64,000 nt of DNA from the IMG/VR virus record IMGVR_UViG_3300034283_001962, positions 1 through 64,000 of that record; one strand, written 5' to 3'. The first letter of the stretch is position 1, and every line of letters starts with the position of its first letter. Below the pieces are notes generated by a model. That model was not told the origin of the DNA, did not search any database, and saw only the letters and a list, made by a program, of their open reading frames with translations. The translations under genes were made by a program, and so were the position numbers. Source of the stretch: a virus. Below are positions 28,608-37,667 of this stretch, piece after piece.

Positions 28608-29900
28608 TTAATCAAAAAATGATTTTGGTTTAGCCTTTACGACAGCGGTTTGTTTTTTAGATTTATGACGTACTACTTCTTGAAATGCTTCACTACTCTC
28701 GTTTGATATTGCTCTCTTTTTAATAGAAGAAAGCGTAGGATCAGTTTTTACTAGTTGCATTAGCATAGCTAATTTAACTTTAAGTTGATGATTTTCTGGA
28801 CGTTTAAATTCTAGAATATCTTTATCAAACTCAGTAAGTAACTCACCTGTTGGAAGTTTGTATTTCTTTGTAGTTAGGAAATCCATAGTTTTTTCAGCAA
28901 ATTGCTTATTAACTGGAATTCCGTCAAAATCTTTACTTTGGTACTTTTCACGAATAACATTATAAACGTTATTCTCGTACTGTTGGTCGATTTCGTCCTG
29001 TCTTTTTAGTTCGGCTTCTTTTGTTTCTGCTAGTTTGGCAAGGGACGCTTCTTCTTTTTTAACTAGACTTTTATGGAATCTTTTAGATACTGGTTCTAAA
29101 TCACCGTAGTTTTTTAATCTAGTGATTTCTTTTTCAATATCATCTTCTTCCAAATCTTGTTGTTGAAGAGCTTTTCTAACTACTGTTTCCTGATTTCTTT
29201 CTTCTTCTAAGTCTAATTCTTTGAAGTTTGAGATTTCAGTAGACTTTGTAAAATATTGTTCTGGACGTACACCTTTAAGAAAAATGGCATCGAATGCATT
29301 TCTGTAATCTTCTCCATGTTTACTTAAAAAGTTATCTACAACATTTTGAGCTTGTATCTTTAATTCAGTTACGAATTTTTCTTTGAATTCTTCTGGAGTT
29401 TTAGCAACAAATGGGAGTTCGTTACCTTCTTCATCTTCATCAATAGTAAAGATACCTAGTTTAGTTAAGTCTTTCGAAAGAGAAGACCATATAGGTTCAT
29501 CAGTTTCATCTTCATTAGTTTTTTCAGTAGTAGATGTAGATGCTTCTAAAGCTTTATCTTCATCTTCTTCTTCTTCTTCAATTCCACTTAAAGATTTTCT
29601 TAGAATCTCAGAATAGTTATCATCTGTAACTTCTTCCTCATCTTCTTCTAATGTAGGTTTTTGCTTTTCTACAGGAGATTTAGGTTGAGGTTTCGGTTTA
29701 CGAGAAGAAGGTTTAGGAGTGTCATTAACAAATGAATCTTCTGATTGTATATCTGCATCAAATACAGAAGATACATCATCAGGATTTGCTGTTATACCTG
29801 GTTCTGGAGCATATAATGCTTCAAGAATTTCGGCTGCACCTGTATCTAAAGTTTCTTCTATTCCAAAACCTAATGAAATAGATTCTCTTTCGTTTGCCAT
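28608..29900 (-). CDS. Acidic pre-MCP protein, scaffold-like, 430 aa
   Basis: Strongly acidic N-terminal half (repeated EEEE/DEDE tracts around residues 80-130) and a charged helical C-terminal half, placed directly before the MCP. This is the usual position and composition of a scaffolding protein. Preceded by a promoter at 29944-29974, so scaffold and MCP can be boosted separately from the packaging genes. Confidence 0.65.
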   Translation of the reverse strand: MANERESISLGFGIEETLDTGAAEILEALYAPEPGITANPDDVSSVFDADIQSEDSFVNDTPKPSSRKPKPQPKSPVEKQKPTLEEDEEEVTDDNYSEILRKSLSGIEEEEEDEDKALEASTSTTEKTNEDETDEPIWSSLSKDLTKLGIFTIDEDEEGNELPFVAKTPEEFKEKFVTELKIQAQNVVDNFLSKHGEDYRNAFDAIFLKGVRPEQYFTKSTEISNFKELDLEEERNQETVVRKALQQQDLEEDDIEKEITRLKNYGDLEPVSKRFHKSLVKKEEASLAKLAETKEAELKRQDEIDQQYENNVYNVIREKYQSKDFDGIPVNKQFAEKTMDFLTTKKYKLPTGELLTEFDKDILEFKRPENHQLKVKLAMLMQLVKTDPTLSSIKKRAISNESSEAFQEVVRHKSKKQTAVVKAKPKSFFD

Positions 29901-29943
29901 AATGTAGTTATTTTAGAACTTGGTTTACTAGCGAATGTGAATG

Positions 29944-29974
29944 TAAAATTATGGTAAAATATAATACTATCAAA
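29944..29974 (-). promoter_or_regulatory. Promoter for scaffold and major capsid genes
   Basis: Minus strand TTTGATAGTA, then 19 nt after TTTG the box TAATTTTA (one base off TAnnTTTG). It lies 44 nt upstream of the 430-aa gene and just after the small HExxH gene. Confidence 0.5.
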
Positions 29975-30004
29975 AAAAAATATTAAGAAAATACATGATT
30001 TTAA

Positions 30005-30022
30005 GCTTAATATAGCATTAAG
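30005..30022. repeat. Copy of the CTTAATGCTATATTAA inverted motif
   Basis: Plus-strand CTTAATATAGCATTAAG is a perfect 6-bp inverted repeat around a 5-nt centre, in the gap between the HExxH gene and the scaffold gene. It is the reverse complement of the copy near 37.05 kb. Confidence 0.45.
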
Positions 30023-30030
30023 TATTTTTG

Positions 30031-30438
30031 TTATTCTACAAGTAGCTTTAAATTTACTTTAAACTTATTTTTTATTAACTTTAGTATATCTTCAAATATA
30101 GAAGTTGAGGTATACGCAAAGAATTCATCAGAATCCATTGTATGAGGTTGACCAATATAATCAAATATATGTGTAGCTATATGAATACTTTCATGATGAA
30201 TGTCAGCAACTGTACTATCAAAATTTAGCAACATAAACATTTTTCCGTTAATAGGAGTAATAGTAAGAGCTGCACAATTTTCTAAATTAATTGTAGTAAA
30301 AATTTCGTTTGTTTCAGGATAAACATTTCCTAAAATCTTATCCATTTCAGTAATAGTAAGTGTTTTACTATACCAAACTTCAAGTTTCATCCGGAGATGA
30401 TTATATTCAAAACAATGTCTCCTGATTTTACGTGTCAT
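30031..30438 (-). CDS. HExxH metallopeptidase-like protein, 135 aa
   Basis: The segment DIHHESIHIATHIFDYIG (about residues 79-96) contains HESIH, a zinc HExxH motif, with a downstream acidic stretch SDEFFAYTSTSIFEDIL that can supply the third ligand. The gene starts 1 nt after the portal stop and before the scaffold gene, so it may process head proteins (inference). The short length leaves the fold uncertain. Confidence 0.65.
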   Translation of the reverse strand: MTRKIRRHCFEYNHLRMKLEVWYSKTLTITEMDKILGNVYPETNEIFTTINLENCAALTITPINGKMFMLLNFDSTVADIHHESIHIATHIFDYIGQPHTMDSDEFFAYTSTSIFEDILKLIKNKFKVNLKLLVE

Positions 30439-30439
30439 T

Positions 30440-33028
30440 TTATTTCTTTTTCTTAGCTGAAGCTAATTTCTGTGCTCTATTCTTAGCATTAATTTGTGCT
30501 ATTTCCTTATCATTCTTCATATTTTCTCTGGCTATCTTAGCATCTTCTATAGATTTTTGCTTATCATTCTCCATTTTTTGTCTCTCTGTTCCTAATTTAG
30601 CCATCTCAATCTCAAACTTTTTGTCTGCACTTTGTTGATCCATAGATAATCTGGTCATTTCTAGTGCATCAGGAATACCTGTATTATCGTTATCAGCCAT
30701 TGCATTCTCATTTCTACCAAATGCTTGAATTAAAGCAATTTCTTTCTTATTGATTCGATCAAGCTCCATGTTGTAGTTATCATTAATCCTATCAATTTCA
30801 GCTTGTTCTGCATTTTGCTGTAACTGCATTTGAACAGCTGACTGCTCTTGTTCAAGTTTAGCTTGCTCAAGTTGTTGTTGTTGTTCAGCAAATGCTTTTT
30901 GTTCTTCTTTTACTTTCTTCATGATATCCTTCATCTTACGCATAGAGTTGGTAGAATAAACTTCAGCTATTTCATAACCCGAAGTACCATTCTGAAGCAT
31001 TGCTTGAGATAAATCTCTGAACATCTTAAGGTTCTGAGTATCTTCTGGACGATCTACTACAAATACCCAAAGATCTCTACTTTTAAGTTCTGAACCTTGA
31101 ACTTGTAAGAAAGCTTGTTCTCCTTCATTAGTTAAATACTTAATAGAAGATACTGGTTTATTACTCTCAATAAACTGAGCTGCATCAAGTAAACCTTGAA
31201 ATACATCATTCATTACATATGAGTGTTGTGCAAAGTAGGGTTCGGTTTGAGCATATGATTGAGCAAGTGCTGTATTAGTACCTGTAGCTGTTTCTGTAGC
31301 TAATACTGAACCAGTACGTTGTCTGCTGATACCTACTAATTCCCAAGCTTCATTCTTAAGTTGTGCAGCAAGGTTATACCTAGCTTGTATTTCATTGTGT
31401 CTAGATAAATCAAGACGAGCGTACTGATTAAAAGTAGATGGCCCCTTTACATTTTCAGGAGAATCATCAATAAACATAATACCTCTTCTTCTTGCTTCCT
31501 CTTCCCACATTTCTAATGCATCCTGAGCATCTCCATCTTTAGGAACAGCAATATGTCTAATAGACATCAACTGTACCACACCCATATCTTTCTCAAGTAA
31601 CTTGAATAGTTGATTCATAGTTACATTATAAAGGGTTTGGAACGGTTTTAATAGATCAATGAATGAACGAGGTTCACCATTTTTAATGTCGTGTATAACA
31701 CCTATAATAGGACAATAAGGTAAAAGTTTAAAAGGTTCACATCTAAATATATCTGATCCTATTCTAAATCCTTTATACCATTGATTAATCCAACCCCATA
31801 TAATATCAATTTCTCCTGGATGATCTCCTAGCTTATAGTTTTCGTCTACAAGCATAGATTGTATCTCTCCCATTTCATCTTGATAAAATACATTACCTAC
31901 TTTCTTTTTAGTAATCCAGTAAGCTTGTACTACTGCATATTTTAATGAATGAGCTGCAGCACCTCCATTTATACCCAGCCAATTACTTAGTTCTTCATGA
32001 CCTTCATTTAAACGTGATTCAGCTAATGCTCTTTCTTGTAAGATAACAGGATCATATACGTCATATTTTACACCTGCGATACCTACTTGAGGATTTGTAA
32101 GATTAGATTCTCTTACATTAAGAAGGTTAAAATTATTTAGGTTGTTTCGCAGGTGATCTATTTCATCTTTATCTAAATCAAACTTATCAATAATTTCAGA
32201 TAATTCCATTACATGTACTGTACCTACAGCATAAGATCCGTGTTCTTTATGTATGTATTTTTTATTAGGCGTAGAAAGATGCCAAAAGTTTGCTGGATTA
32301 ATTACCTCAATACTAAAACCTACTTTTGAATTATCTTCATATATATGAAAGAACTCTCTTGATGAAATAAGAAGATCTCTAAATGCATCTTCGCTTTTTT
32401 CTTTTATATTAAAGTAAGCATCTAATGCTTTTAACATGTGATTAGCCCAACTCTCTGCAAGAGTAGAATAATTAGCTAAGTTTTCCTCAACTTCTTCCAT
32501 AGTAAGTTGTTGCTTTTCTTCTTCTTCTACTTCTATTCCTTTTTCTGCTAGTTGAGCATTAATCTTTTTGGTAGCCATTTGCATAATCAAACCCTCTACC
32601 ATTGAAGTCTTATACTCAGCCTCTTCGCTTTTACTATCGTCATCAAATGCTTTTACAAAACGAGTATTAGGACGATTACTCATTTCTCCTATCATTGTAT
32701 TTAATGGAGGATTCAGAATCGAGTAATGTTTAACATAAGAAGGTAATTCTAAGTCCTCAACCATTAAGTCTACAAAACTACGAACATCTTCTTTTTTAGT
32801 TTGTTCATAGAAGTCTTCAGGTGTAAGAATACCTTTAACAAGATTATAGTTTTTTACAAACTTATCTCTATTCTTTGTATATTGTGAATAAGCAACATTA
32901 GCAAAGTAATCAAGATTTTGTTTAATCCATTCATTCCCTTTCTTTTTCTTATCAGAAACAAATTGGTCAGGATATATATTCATATATGCTGCTCTAATAT
33001 CGTCCTGTTTTGTATATTTAATGATCAT
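30440..33028 (-). CDS. Portal protein, 862 aa
   Basis: Directly downstream of TerL, 2 nt apart, in the universal packaging order. Portal-like features: PVLVSFVDLMVEDLELPSYV-type N-terminus, SILNPPLNTMIGEMSNRPNTRFVKAFDDD, GLLKPFQT-type stem region (LKPFQTLYNVTMNQLFKLLEKDMG) and a long coiled-coil, Gln/Glu/Lys-rich C-terminus (about 690-862) that could form the barrel. Length matches crAss-like portals. Confidence 0.85.
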   Translation of the reverse strand: MIIKYTKQDDIRAAYMNIYPDQFVSDKKKKGNEWIKQNLDYFANVAYSQYTKNRDKFVKNYNLVKGILTPEDFYEQTKKEDVRSFVDLMVEDLELPSYVKHYSILNPPLNTMIGEMSNRPNTRFVKAFDDDSKSEEAEYKTSMVEGLIMQMATKKINAQLAEKGIEVEEEEKQQLTMEEVEENLANYSTLAESWANHMLKALDAYFNIKEKSEDAFRDLLISSREFFHIYEDNSKVGFSIEVINPANFWHLSTPNKKYIHKEHGSYAVGTVHVMELSEIIDKFDLDKDEIDHLRNNLNNFNLLNVRESNLTNPQVGIAGVKYDVYDPVILQERALAESRLNEGHEELSNWLGINGGAAAHSLKYAVVQAYWITKKKVGNVFYQDEMGEIQSMLVDENYKLGDHPGEIDIIWGWINQWYKGFRIGSDIFRCEPFKLLPYCPIIGVIHDIKNGEPRSFIDLLKPFQTLYNVTMNQLFKLLEKDMGVVQLMSIRHIAVPKDGDAQDALEMWEEEARRRGIMFIDDSPENVKGPSTFNQYARLDLSRHNEIQARYNLAAQLKNEAWELVGISRQRTGSVLATETATGTNTALAQSYAQTEPYFAQHSYVMNDVFQGLLDAAQFIESNKPVSSIKYLTNEGEQAFLQVQGSELKSRDLWVFVVDRPEDTQNLKMFRDLSQAMLQNGTSGYEIAEVYSTNSMRKMKDIMKKVKEEQKAFAEQQQQLEQAKLEQEQSAVQMQLQQNAEQAEIDRINDNYNMELDRINKKEIALIQAFGRNENAMADNDNTGIPDALEMTRLSMDQQSADKKFEIEMAKLGTERQKMENDKQKSIEDAKIARENMKNDKEIAQINAKNRAQKLASAKKKK

Positions 33029-33030
33029 GT

Positions 33031-35148
33031 TTATGATAAAATTTTAAGTGTTCTTTTTTTTCTATACTGACTAACAACTCTGGACTTATTATAATCAAGT
33101 ATAGATGATTTAACTCCTCTTTGAGTACCGTATAATGAATCTAATCTGCTATCTCCCCTATTATCAGATACTTTAATTTGAGGAGTCATATGTTCTGCTA
33201 AAGCAAGAGCACACTCTGCTGCAATAATTCGGTCAAAGTTTCCATCTTTATCATAGCGAACAATTTCTTCAAGTAACATAGGATCAAGAATTCGAGATAC
33301 ACCAATTACTTCACGTAATATTTTTCCTTCTTCATCTTTATCTATATATATAACTTCATCCAAATACTTCTTTAATATACCATCTAAGTAATCTCTAGTT
33401 TTACTAGAAGATCTTGAGATACCTTTCTTACGAGTTAGGGTTCTGGTATTGGGAACAATCTCTTTTAACCATCCTGGAGGATCTGCTAAATAGTGACCAT
33501 CTCCTTTATAAATCATGTAATTAATAAAGCTCATTTCATCATTCTCACAGAGTCCGTATGCATTATAATACTTGATAAGGTTTCGAGCGTTTTCATGCCA
33601 AGTATCTATATCTTTTGGTCGAGCTGAATATGAAGCAACAAACATCCATTGATATTTCTCTGCCATAATATCATGCTGTAACTTAAAGATATATACAGAA
33701 CCTAAAGAATCAGAAAAGCCACTATCACCGCTTTGGCGATAAGGATCAATTCCTGCCACGTACAATCCAAATGGAGGATTCTCAATAGGGAATTCGTAAA
33801 TAATAATAGGGGCATCCTTTGATTGTGTTTTTACTGGAAACTCTGTAATAGCTACTTTATCTGTAAATTTATGTGTTAGTTTTTGTCCATCATGGTATAT
33901 TTCAACAGGAGTACCTGTTCTACCTAAACCATTTAGTTTATCTTTTTGTAAACGTGCAGCTTCGATATTGAAATCATTACGAGCTAAACGTAGAAAAGAG
34001 TCAGAAGGTTTTAAAGGCCAGTAAGCTTTAAACTTAAGAATAGCTTTACTATTACCTGATTTTAACGCTTTATCATACTGTGGTTGCCACCATTCTTTAA
34101 GTGCTTTTTCCTCATTAGAAACTAAGATAGTTATCTTACTAAGTTGCTCATATCCTGGTTCATCTTCTTTAACATTCAGATATTCAGATAAAGCAATTGG
34201 CTCTTTATAAGCCATTTTAGCCATAGTAGCTGGGATAAATCTACCAATACGATTAACAGATCCAGGTTCTCTAGTATTCTCAAAGCTCAATAAGTTATAC
34301 GCATCAGCATTAAAGAATACTTCAGCTGCTTCTTCACCTACTTCCATGTCACCACCTGTACCTGCGTACATGGTTAAACAAGAAGGTTTATCACCATCAC
34401 CTGACCACCAACAACCATCAGAGTCTTTAATACATCCAATAAAATTTGGTAGTGCTCCAATTTCATCTATAAGATGAAATCCAGGACGAGTACCATTAGC
34501 AGCCATTGTTTTGTTACCATCTTCATAATTTCTAACTTTAATAGAAGACTTTGAAGACTTTTCGTGAGCAAGACCTGTTTTCTTATCCTTCCAGCCTGCA
34601 ACAATCTCTTTCTTCCAATCACTCATTAAACGCTGCTTTCTAAATGCAGGATGGATGTTAGTTAATCCATCTTCAATTTTATCAGTAGCTAGTTTAATAT
34701 AACTTGCAGCTCCAGCTGAAATAACTGCTTCTGATTGATCATAAAAGGTATATAAATATGCAGCACGAGAAGCTGCAATAATAGATTTACCAAAGTCACG
34801 AGACCCAACTAATCCATAAAATCTACCAAATTCTTCACATTTAAGAAAGTCATCTGATGTAATCCACTCAATATCTCGAAGAAAAGGAACTTTTACAAAC
34901 CTTGCTTTCTTTTTTGTTTTTGGATTTTCTATGTACATAGCAATTTTCCAATATACTGTATGGAAATATAACCATCCAGAAATAAAGATATTACCTATAT
35001 AAAATCCAGTAATACATCTTTCTTTTTCTTTTGCCCAGTATTCTTTAAATACTTCATATAGTACATGATTTTGTGGATCATATATAGGTTCAACCTGAGA
35101 AGGAAACCATATATTAACAGTGTCTTGCCTATATTTATTTGTATCCAT
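33031..35148 (-). CDS. terL: Terminase large subunit, 705 aa
   Basis: ATPase Walker A-type loop GSRDFGKS (about residues 113-120), Walker B GFHLIDEIGAL (about 223-233) and a C-terminal RNase H-like nuclease beginning AGIDPYRQSGDSGFSDS (about 463-479, catalytic Asp) with a later acidic residue in the ILRE/DGILKKYLDE region. It powers DNA packaging at the portal. It overlaps the upstream small gene by one base and precedes the portal by 2 nt. Confidence 0.92.
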   Translation of the reverse strand: MDTNKYRQDTVNIWFPSQVEPIYDPQNHVLYEVFKEYWAKEKERCITGFYIGNIFISGWLYFHTVYWKIAMYIENPKTKKKARFVKVPFLRDIEWITSDDFLKCEEFGRFYGLVGSRDFGKSIIAASRAAYLYTFYDQSEAVISAGAASYIKLATDKIEDGLTNIHPAFRKQRLMSDWKKEIVAGWKDKKTGLAHEKSSKSSIKVRNYEDGNKTMAANGTRPGFHLIDEIGALPNFIGCIKDSDGCWWSGDGDKPSCLTMYAGTGGDMEVGEEAAEVFFNADAYNLLSFENTREPGSVNRIGRFIPATMAKMAYKEPIALSEYLNVKEDEPGYEQLSKITILVSNEEKALKEWWQPQYDKALKSGNSKAILKFKAYWPLKPSDSFLRLARNDFNIEAARLQKDKLNGLGRTGTPVEIYHDGQKLTHKFTDKVAITEFPVKTQSKDAPIIIYEFPIENPPFGLYVAGIDPYRQSGDSGFSDSLGSVYIFKLQHDIMAEKYQWMFVASYSARPKDIDTWHENARNLIKYYNAYGLCENDEMSFINYMIYKGDGHYLADPPGWLKEIVPNTRTLTRKKGISRSSSKTRDYLDGILKKYLDEVIYIDKDEEGKILREVIGVSRILDPMLLEEIVRYDKDGNFDRIIAAECALALAEHMTPQIKVSDNRGDSRLDSLYGTQRGVKSSILDYNKSRVVSQYRKKRTLKILS

Positions 35149-35471
35149 TAGAACTCTCCTTGCTCAAAGGGACTAAGATCTGCGTCACCTCTAGTTAACA
35201 TCTTTTTCTGTTCTTCTTTTTCTCTAAGTTTAGCAATAGCTTCAACGATTAGTGCATAATCTTTTAAGGTATCCCTAATGTTTTTATGCTGTTGTTCAAT
35301 AGTGGCAACTACCATAGGTATTACTCCACCTCCCCTTGTTTCTCTATTCTGAATTCTATCTATTAAAGTAGATAAAGGGTTGCTATCTACATAAGAACGG
35401 AGTTCTTCGGCTTTCATTTCAAGCCACTCCAATTCCATGTCTATGTAGTTGTTTCTTTTACTTACTGCCAT
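35148..35471 (-). CDS. Candidate small terminase subunit, 107 aa
   Basis: A small helical protein (WLEMKAEELRSYVDSNPLSTLIDRIQNRETRGGG, then a coiled-coil-like second half) encoded immediately upstream of terL with a one-base overlap. TerS genes usually lie here and have this size. I see no clear helix-turn-helix, so the call rests on context. Confidence 0.5.
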   Translation of the reverse strand: MAVSKRNNYIDMELEWLEMKAEELRSYVDSNPLSTLIDRIQNRETRGGGVIPMVVATIEQQHKNIRDTLKDYALIVEAIAKLREKEEQKKMLTRGDADLSPFEQGEF

Positions 35472-35776
35472 AAATCATCATCCTCCTCTTCATTATCATT
35501 ATATAAATTAATCTTATCAATATTTTTTCCTTCTTCAATTATTTTCTCAAGTTCAGAATCATGAGTTGGAATAAAGTTTTCAATTTCCATATTAGCTTGA
35601 TATTTTTCTAATGCAAATACCAATTCTTTATTAGATAAACCCCATAGATCTTGTATTTTTCCATAATCAGAAAATGCTGTAGCTAAATGATTAGATATAG
35701 GTTGAGCAGGAAATTGCTTATTAAGTTCCTGTAATAAAGTAATAAATTGATTTAATTGATTTAATTTTTTAGACAT
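35462..35776 (-). CDS. Unknown acidic protein, 104 aa
   Basis: Helical N-terminus (LNQLNQFITLLQELNKQFPAQPISNHLATAF) and an acidic C-terminal tail ending NEEEDDDLWQ. It overlaps the next gene by 10 nt inside the packaging operon. The acidic tail suggests protein-protein contact; no family recognised. Confidence 0.5.
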   Translation of the reverse strand: MSKKLNQLNQFITLLQELNKQFPAQPISNHLATAFSDYGKIQDLWGLSNKELVFALEKYQANMEIENFIPTHDSELEKIIEEGKNIDKINLYNDNEEEDDDLWQ

Positions 35777-35781
35777 AAATC

Positions 35782-35988
35782 TTATATTAGTTCAGAAAGA
35801 TTATTATTTTTATTTACTAATAAGTTATTAGTATTTAATTGTTTAGGATAAGTTTCAATTGGAGGTACACTAATTATTTTTACAGTATTTGTTTTATCAT
35901 CTAAAGTAATATTGATATATTTAGAATGTACTGATAAATCATTCAGCACTTTAAATATTTTATTAATCTCTACGTTATAAACAGTCAT
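35782..35988 (-). CDS. Unknown small protein, 68 aa
   Basis: Starts MTVYNVEINKIFKVLNDLSVHSKYINITLDDKTNTVKIISVPPIETYPKQ. Overlaps its upstream neighbour by 4 nt and has no visible domain. Accepted because it fits the operon tiling. Confidence 0.45.
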   Translation of the reverse strand: MTVYNVEINKIFKVLNDLSVHSKYINITLDDKTNTVKIISVPPIETYPKQLNTNNLLVNKNNNLSELI

Positions 35989-36314
35989 ATATTATTCTTT
36001 TGCTTTAAAGATTCCCATTCAGCATCTTCCATAACTTTTAACCATTTCTTTTGGGGACATTCACAATCCAAACATCTAGTTTTTAAATGAATATTACATC
36101 CACAATCAGTACAATGATTATCAGGTCTATCTGTTAAATATCCTTTTGATATAGCATTAGTAGAAAAAGATGGACACTCTTTACATATTTCTGTTCTTTC
36201 TATTGCAATAGCTTCAACCCATTTTCTAACAAATATTGAGTTATAAGCTCCTTTAATAATACCTTTAACATCAATTTTTTTCCAGTTCATTAATTTTAGT
36301 TTTGGCATTTTCAA
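35985..36314 (-). CDS. Zinc-ribbon-like small protein, 109 aa
   Basis: Eight cysteines in paired form: EICKECPSF, DNHCTDCGCNIHLKTRCLDCECP, resembling a double zinc ribbon. The N-terminus may really start at MNWKKIDVKG (internal Met), which would shorten the 44-nt overlap with the IHF-like gene. Possible nucleic-acid binding; position upstream of the terminase genes. Confidence 0.6.
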   Translation of the reverse strand: MKMPKLKLMNWKKIDVKGIIKGAYNSIFVRKWVEAIAIERTEICKECPSFSTNAISKGYLTDRPDNHCTDCGCNIHLKTRCLDCECPQKKWLKVMEDAEWESLKQKNNI

Positions 36315-36621
36315 TATACATTTGTAAGCTTTTAATAAAATTTAATATATTTTCAGAAGGGTTTTCAATTTTTTGAATCTCTAGTAACTTCTTTTCTTTT
36401 TTACGAATATCTATCTTTAGCTTTCGAACAGAAAATCTAAATACTCCAAACCCAGATAATTCTACAGTGGTACAAGAGTTAAATGCTTTAGTTGCATCTT
36501 TAAATATAAAGTTTATAACTTTATCTATTTCTATAGGTTTAATATCTAACTTAGAAGATAATCTATTAATTAATACTTCCTGAAGTTTATCTTTAGATAT
36601 AAGGTTATTTTCTAGATTCAT
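36271..36621 (-). CDS. IHF/HU-like DNA-binding protein, 116 aa
   Basis: Order of elements matches HU/IHF: helical N-terminus (SKDKLQEVLINRLSSKLDIKPIEIDKVINFIFKDATKAF) followed by VELSGFGVFRFSVRKLK, the beta-strand element with GFGxF. The C-terminal 40 residues form an extra helix. Crassvirales commonly carry IHF-like genes near the packaging module, where DNA bending could aid packaging. Confidence 0.75.
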   Translation of the reverse strand: MNLENNLISKDKLQEVLINRLSSKLDIKPIEIDKVINFIFKDATKAFNSCTTVELSGFGVFRFSVRKLKIDIRKKEKKLLEIQKIENPSENILNFIKSLQMYIENAKTKINELEKN

Positions 36622-36625
36622 TTAA

Positions 36626-36976
36626 TTATAATTTTTTAATTAAACTTATATCTAAAGATATATCTCTATTTATAAAATCTAGGTTGATTTGGTGAACTAT
36701 TCTATATTTACCTTGAAATTTTTCTAATAAACCTATTTCTTTTAATTCAGATATCATATTATTGACAGAGTTAACTGAACTGTTATATTTAACAGAGAAG
36801 TCATTTTTGGCTGACAAAGAAGATATCGTACCTCTAATAGCCGTAAAAGCTAATAATTGAAGTTGTTTATTTGTTACTTTAATATTATTAACTAAACAGA
36901 TTATAGAATAATACTTTAGAGCTATATCTAAAGCTGATTCTTCTTGTTTTTTGATTTTTTGTACGATTAAAGTCAT
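36626..36976 (-). CDS. Winged-helix-like regulator candidate, 116 aa
   Basis: The middle has the pattern of a winged helix: VTNKQLQLLAFTAIRGT, then SSVNSVNNMISELKEIGLLEKFQGKYRIV (recognition helix plus wing). As first gene of the virion operon, 15 nt from the promoter region, it could control late transcription. Fold assignment is by eye. Confidence 0.5.
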   Translation of the reverse strand: MTLIVQKIKKQEESALDIALKYYSIICLVNNIKVTNKQLQLLAFTAIRGTISSLSAKNDFSVKYNSSVNSVNNMISELKEIGLLEKFQGKYRIVHQINLDFINRDISLDISLIKKL

Positions 36977-36992
36977 CGTTCCTAATGTAATT

Positions 36993-37000
36993 AATTATGC
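36993..37000 (-). promoter_or_regulatory. -7 box of the packaging operon promoter
   Basis: Minus strand TATCTTTG matches TAnnTTTG about 20 nt upstream of the first late gene. A clear TTTG at -33 is not present. About 35-50 nt further upstream lies the hairpin motif CTTAATGCTATATTAA, which may be an operator. Confidence 0.4.
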
Positions 37001-37042
37001 AAAGATAGTGAAATTATAATATAAAGATATAGTTATATAATA

Positions 37043-37060
37043 ACTTAATGCTATATTAAA
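37043..37060. repeat. Copy of the CTTAATGCTATATTAA inverted motif
   Basis: Plus-strand CTTAATGCTATATTAA forms a CTTAAT/ATTAA(G) hairpin around GCTAT. Related copies occur at about 30005-30022, 44781-44793 and 45269-45282, always in intergenic DNA next to gene starts. Confidence 0.45.
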
Positions 37061-37061
37061 C

Positions 37062-37090
37062 AAAAAAATCCTCCCTTTTGAGGAGGATTT
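37062..37090 (-). terminator. Terminator at the end of the tRNA cluster
   Basis: Minus strand AAATCCTCC / GGAGGATTT stem (9 bp) with a short loop, continued by seven T. It separates the tRNA cluster from the packaging operon. Confidence 0.85.
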
Positions 37091-37092
37091 AG

Positions 37093-37166
37093 AACACCTA
37101 GAAAGACTCGAACTTTCACTCTTTTGATCCGTAGTCAAAAGCTTTATCCAATTAAGCTATAGGTGC
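37093..37166 (-). tRNA. tRNA-Arg(ACG)
   Basis: Acceptor GCACCTA/TAGGTGT, anticodon loop CTACGGA on a TTTGA/TCAAA stem, T-arm GAAAG-TTCGAGT-CTTTC. CCA is not encoded. Confidence 0.85.
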
Positions 37167-37171
37167 AGATG

Positions 37172-37243
37172 GGTGGAATTGGGATTCGAACCCAATCAAG
37201 TGATTCACAGTCACCCGTCAGAATCCAGTCTGAACGATTCCAC
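37172..37243 (-). tRNA. tRNA-His(GTG)
   Basis: Acceptor GTGGAAT/ATTCCAC with discriminator C, anticodon loop CTGTGAA, T-arm TTGGG-TTCGAAT-CCCAA. C73 is the typical His identity base. Confidence 0.85.
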
Positions 37244-37244
37244 A

Positions 37245-37318
37245 GTTCCCTTATCTAGGCTCGAACTAGAACTACCAGAGTCAAAATCTGATGTGTTAAC
37301 CATTACACTATAAGGGAA
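37245..37318 (-). tRNA. tRNA-Gln(TTG)
   Basis: Acceptor TTCCCTT/AAGGGAA, anticodon loop TTTTGAC on CAGA/TCTG, T-arm CTAG-TTCGAGC-CTAG. Confidence 0.8.
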
Positions 37319-37334
37319 TAGCATACCATAAAAA

Positions 37335-37408
37335 TGGCACAGGTAGAGAGATTCGAACTCCCAACAGCAGTTTTGGAGACTGACATGATACCATTTCACC
37401 ATACCTGT
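37335..37408 (-). tRNA. tRNA-Trp(CCA)
   Basis: Acceptor ACAGGTA/TACCTGT, anticodon loop CTCCAAA on CAGT/ACTG, T-arm GGGAG-TTCGAAT-CTCTC region. The 3' CCA is encoded in DNA (discriminator G). Confidence 0.85.
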
Positions 37409-37413
37409 TTCTG

Positions 37414-37485
37414 TGGTAAGAAAGGGTAACGATCCCTTCTCCAAGGTTTTTCAGACCTTTGCTAATCCATCTCAGCTATCTTACC
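37414..37485 (-). tRNA. tRNA-Phe(GAA)
   Basis: Acceptor GGTAAGA/TCTTACC with A73, anticodon loop CTGAAAA on AAGGT/ACCTT. The T-loop reads ATCGTTA instead of the usual TTCRANT, with stem AAGGG/CCCTT. Confidence 0.8.
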
Positions 37486-37570
37486 GTAATTTAAAGCATG
37501 TTGTACAAATTCTTCGTTTTCACATTGCAGGTGAATTAAGCCTATGTGTGCTGGCTGCGTAACATGTTAA

Positions 37571-37600
37571 AAGCACTAACCAGATTCGAACTGGTGTGAA
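37571..37600 (-). pseudogene. tRNA 3'-half fragment
   Basis: Minus strand ACCAG-TTCGAAT-CTGGT is a perfect T-arm followed by TAGTGC, like an acceptor 3' strand. No matching 5' half lies upstream, where tRNA-Cys ends directly. Confidence 0.55.
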
Positions 37601-37667
37601 TCCAGTATGAGAATCGAACTCATTTCAATAGTTTTGCAGACTATTTGGCTTCCATAACCTCACTGGA
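37600..37667 (-). tRNA. tRNA-Cys(GCA)
   Basis: Acceptor TCCAGTG/TACTGGA, anticodon loop CTGCAAA on ATAGT/ACTAT, T-arm TGAG-TTCGATT-CTCA. Its 5' part overlaps the end of an HNH remnant. Confidence 0.8.

Noticed and set aside
37211-37444. 77-codon minus-strand frame
   Set aside because: It runs through tRNA-His, Gln, Trp and Phe genes.
37486-37570. Another tRNA between tRNA-Phe and the fragment at 37.57 kb
   Set aside because: No cloverleaf or T-loop could be found; the stretch shows nothing I can name.
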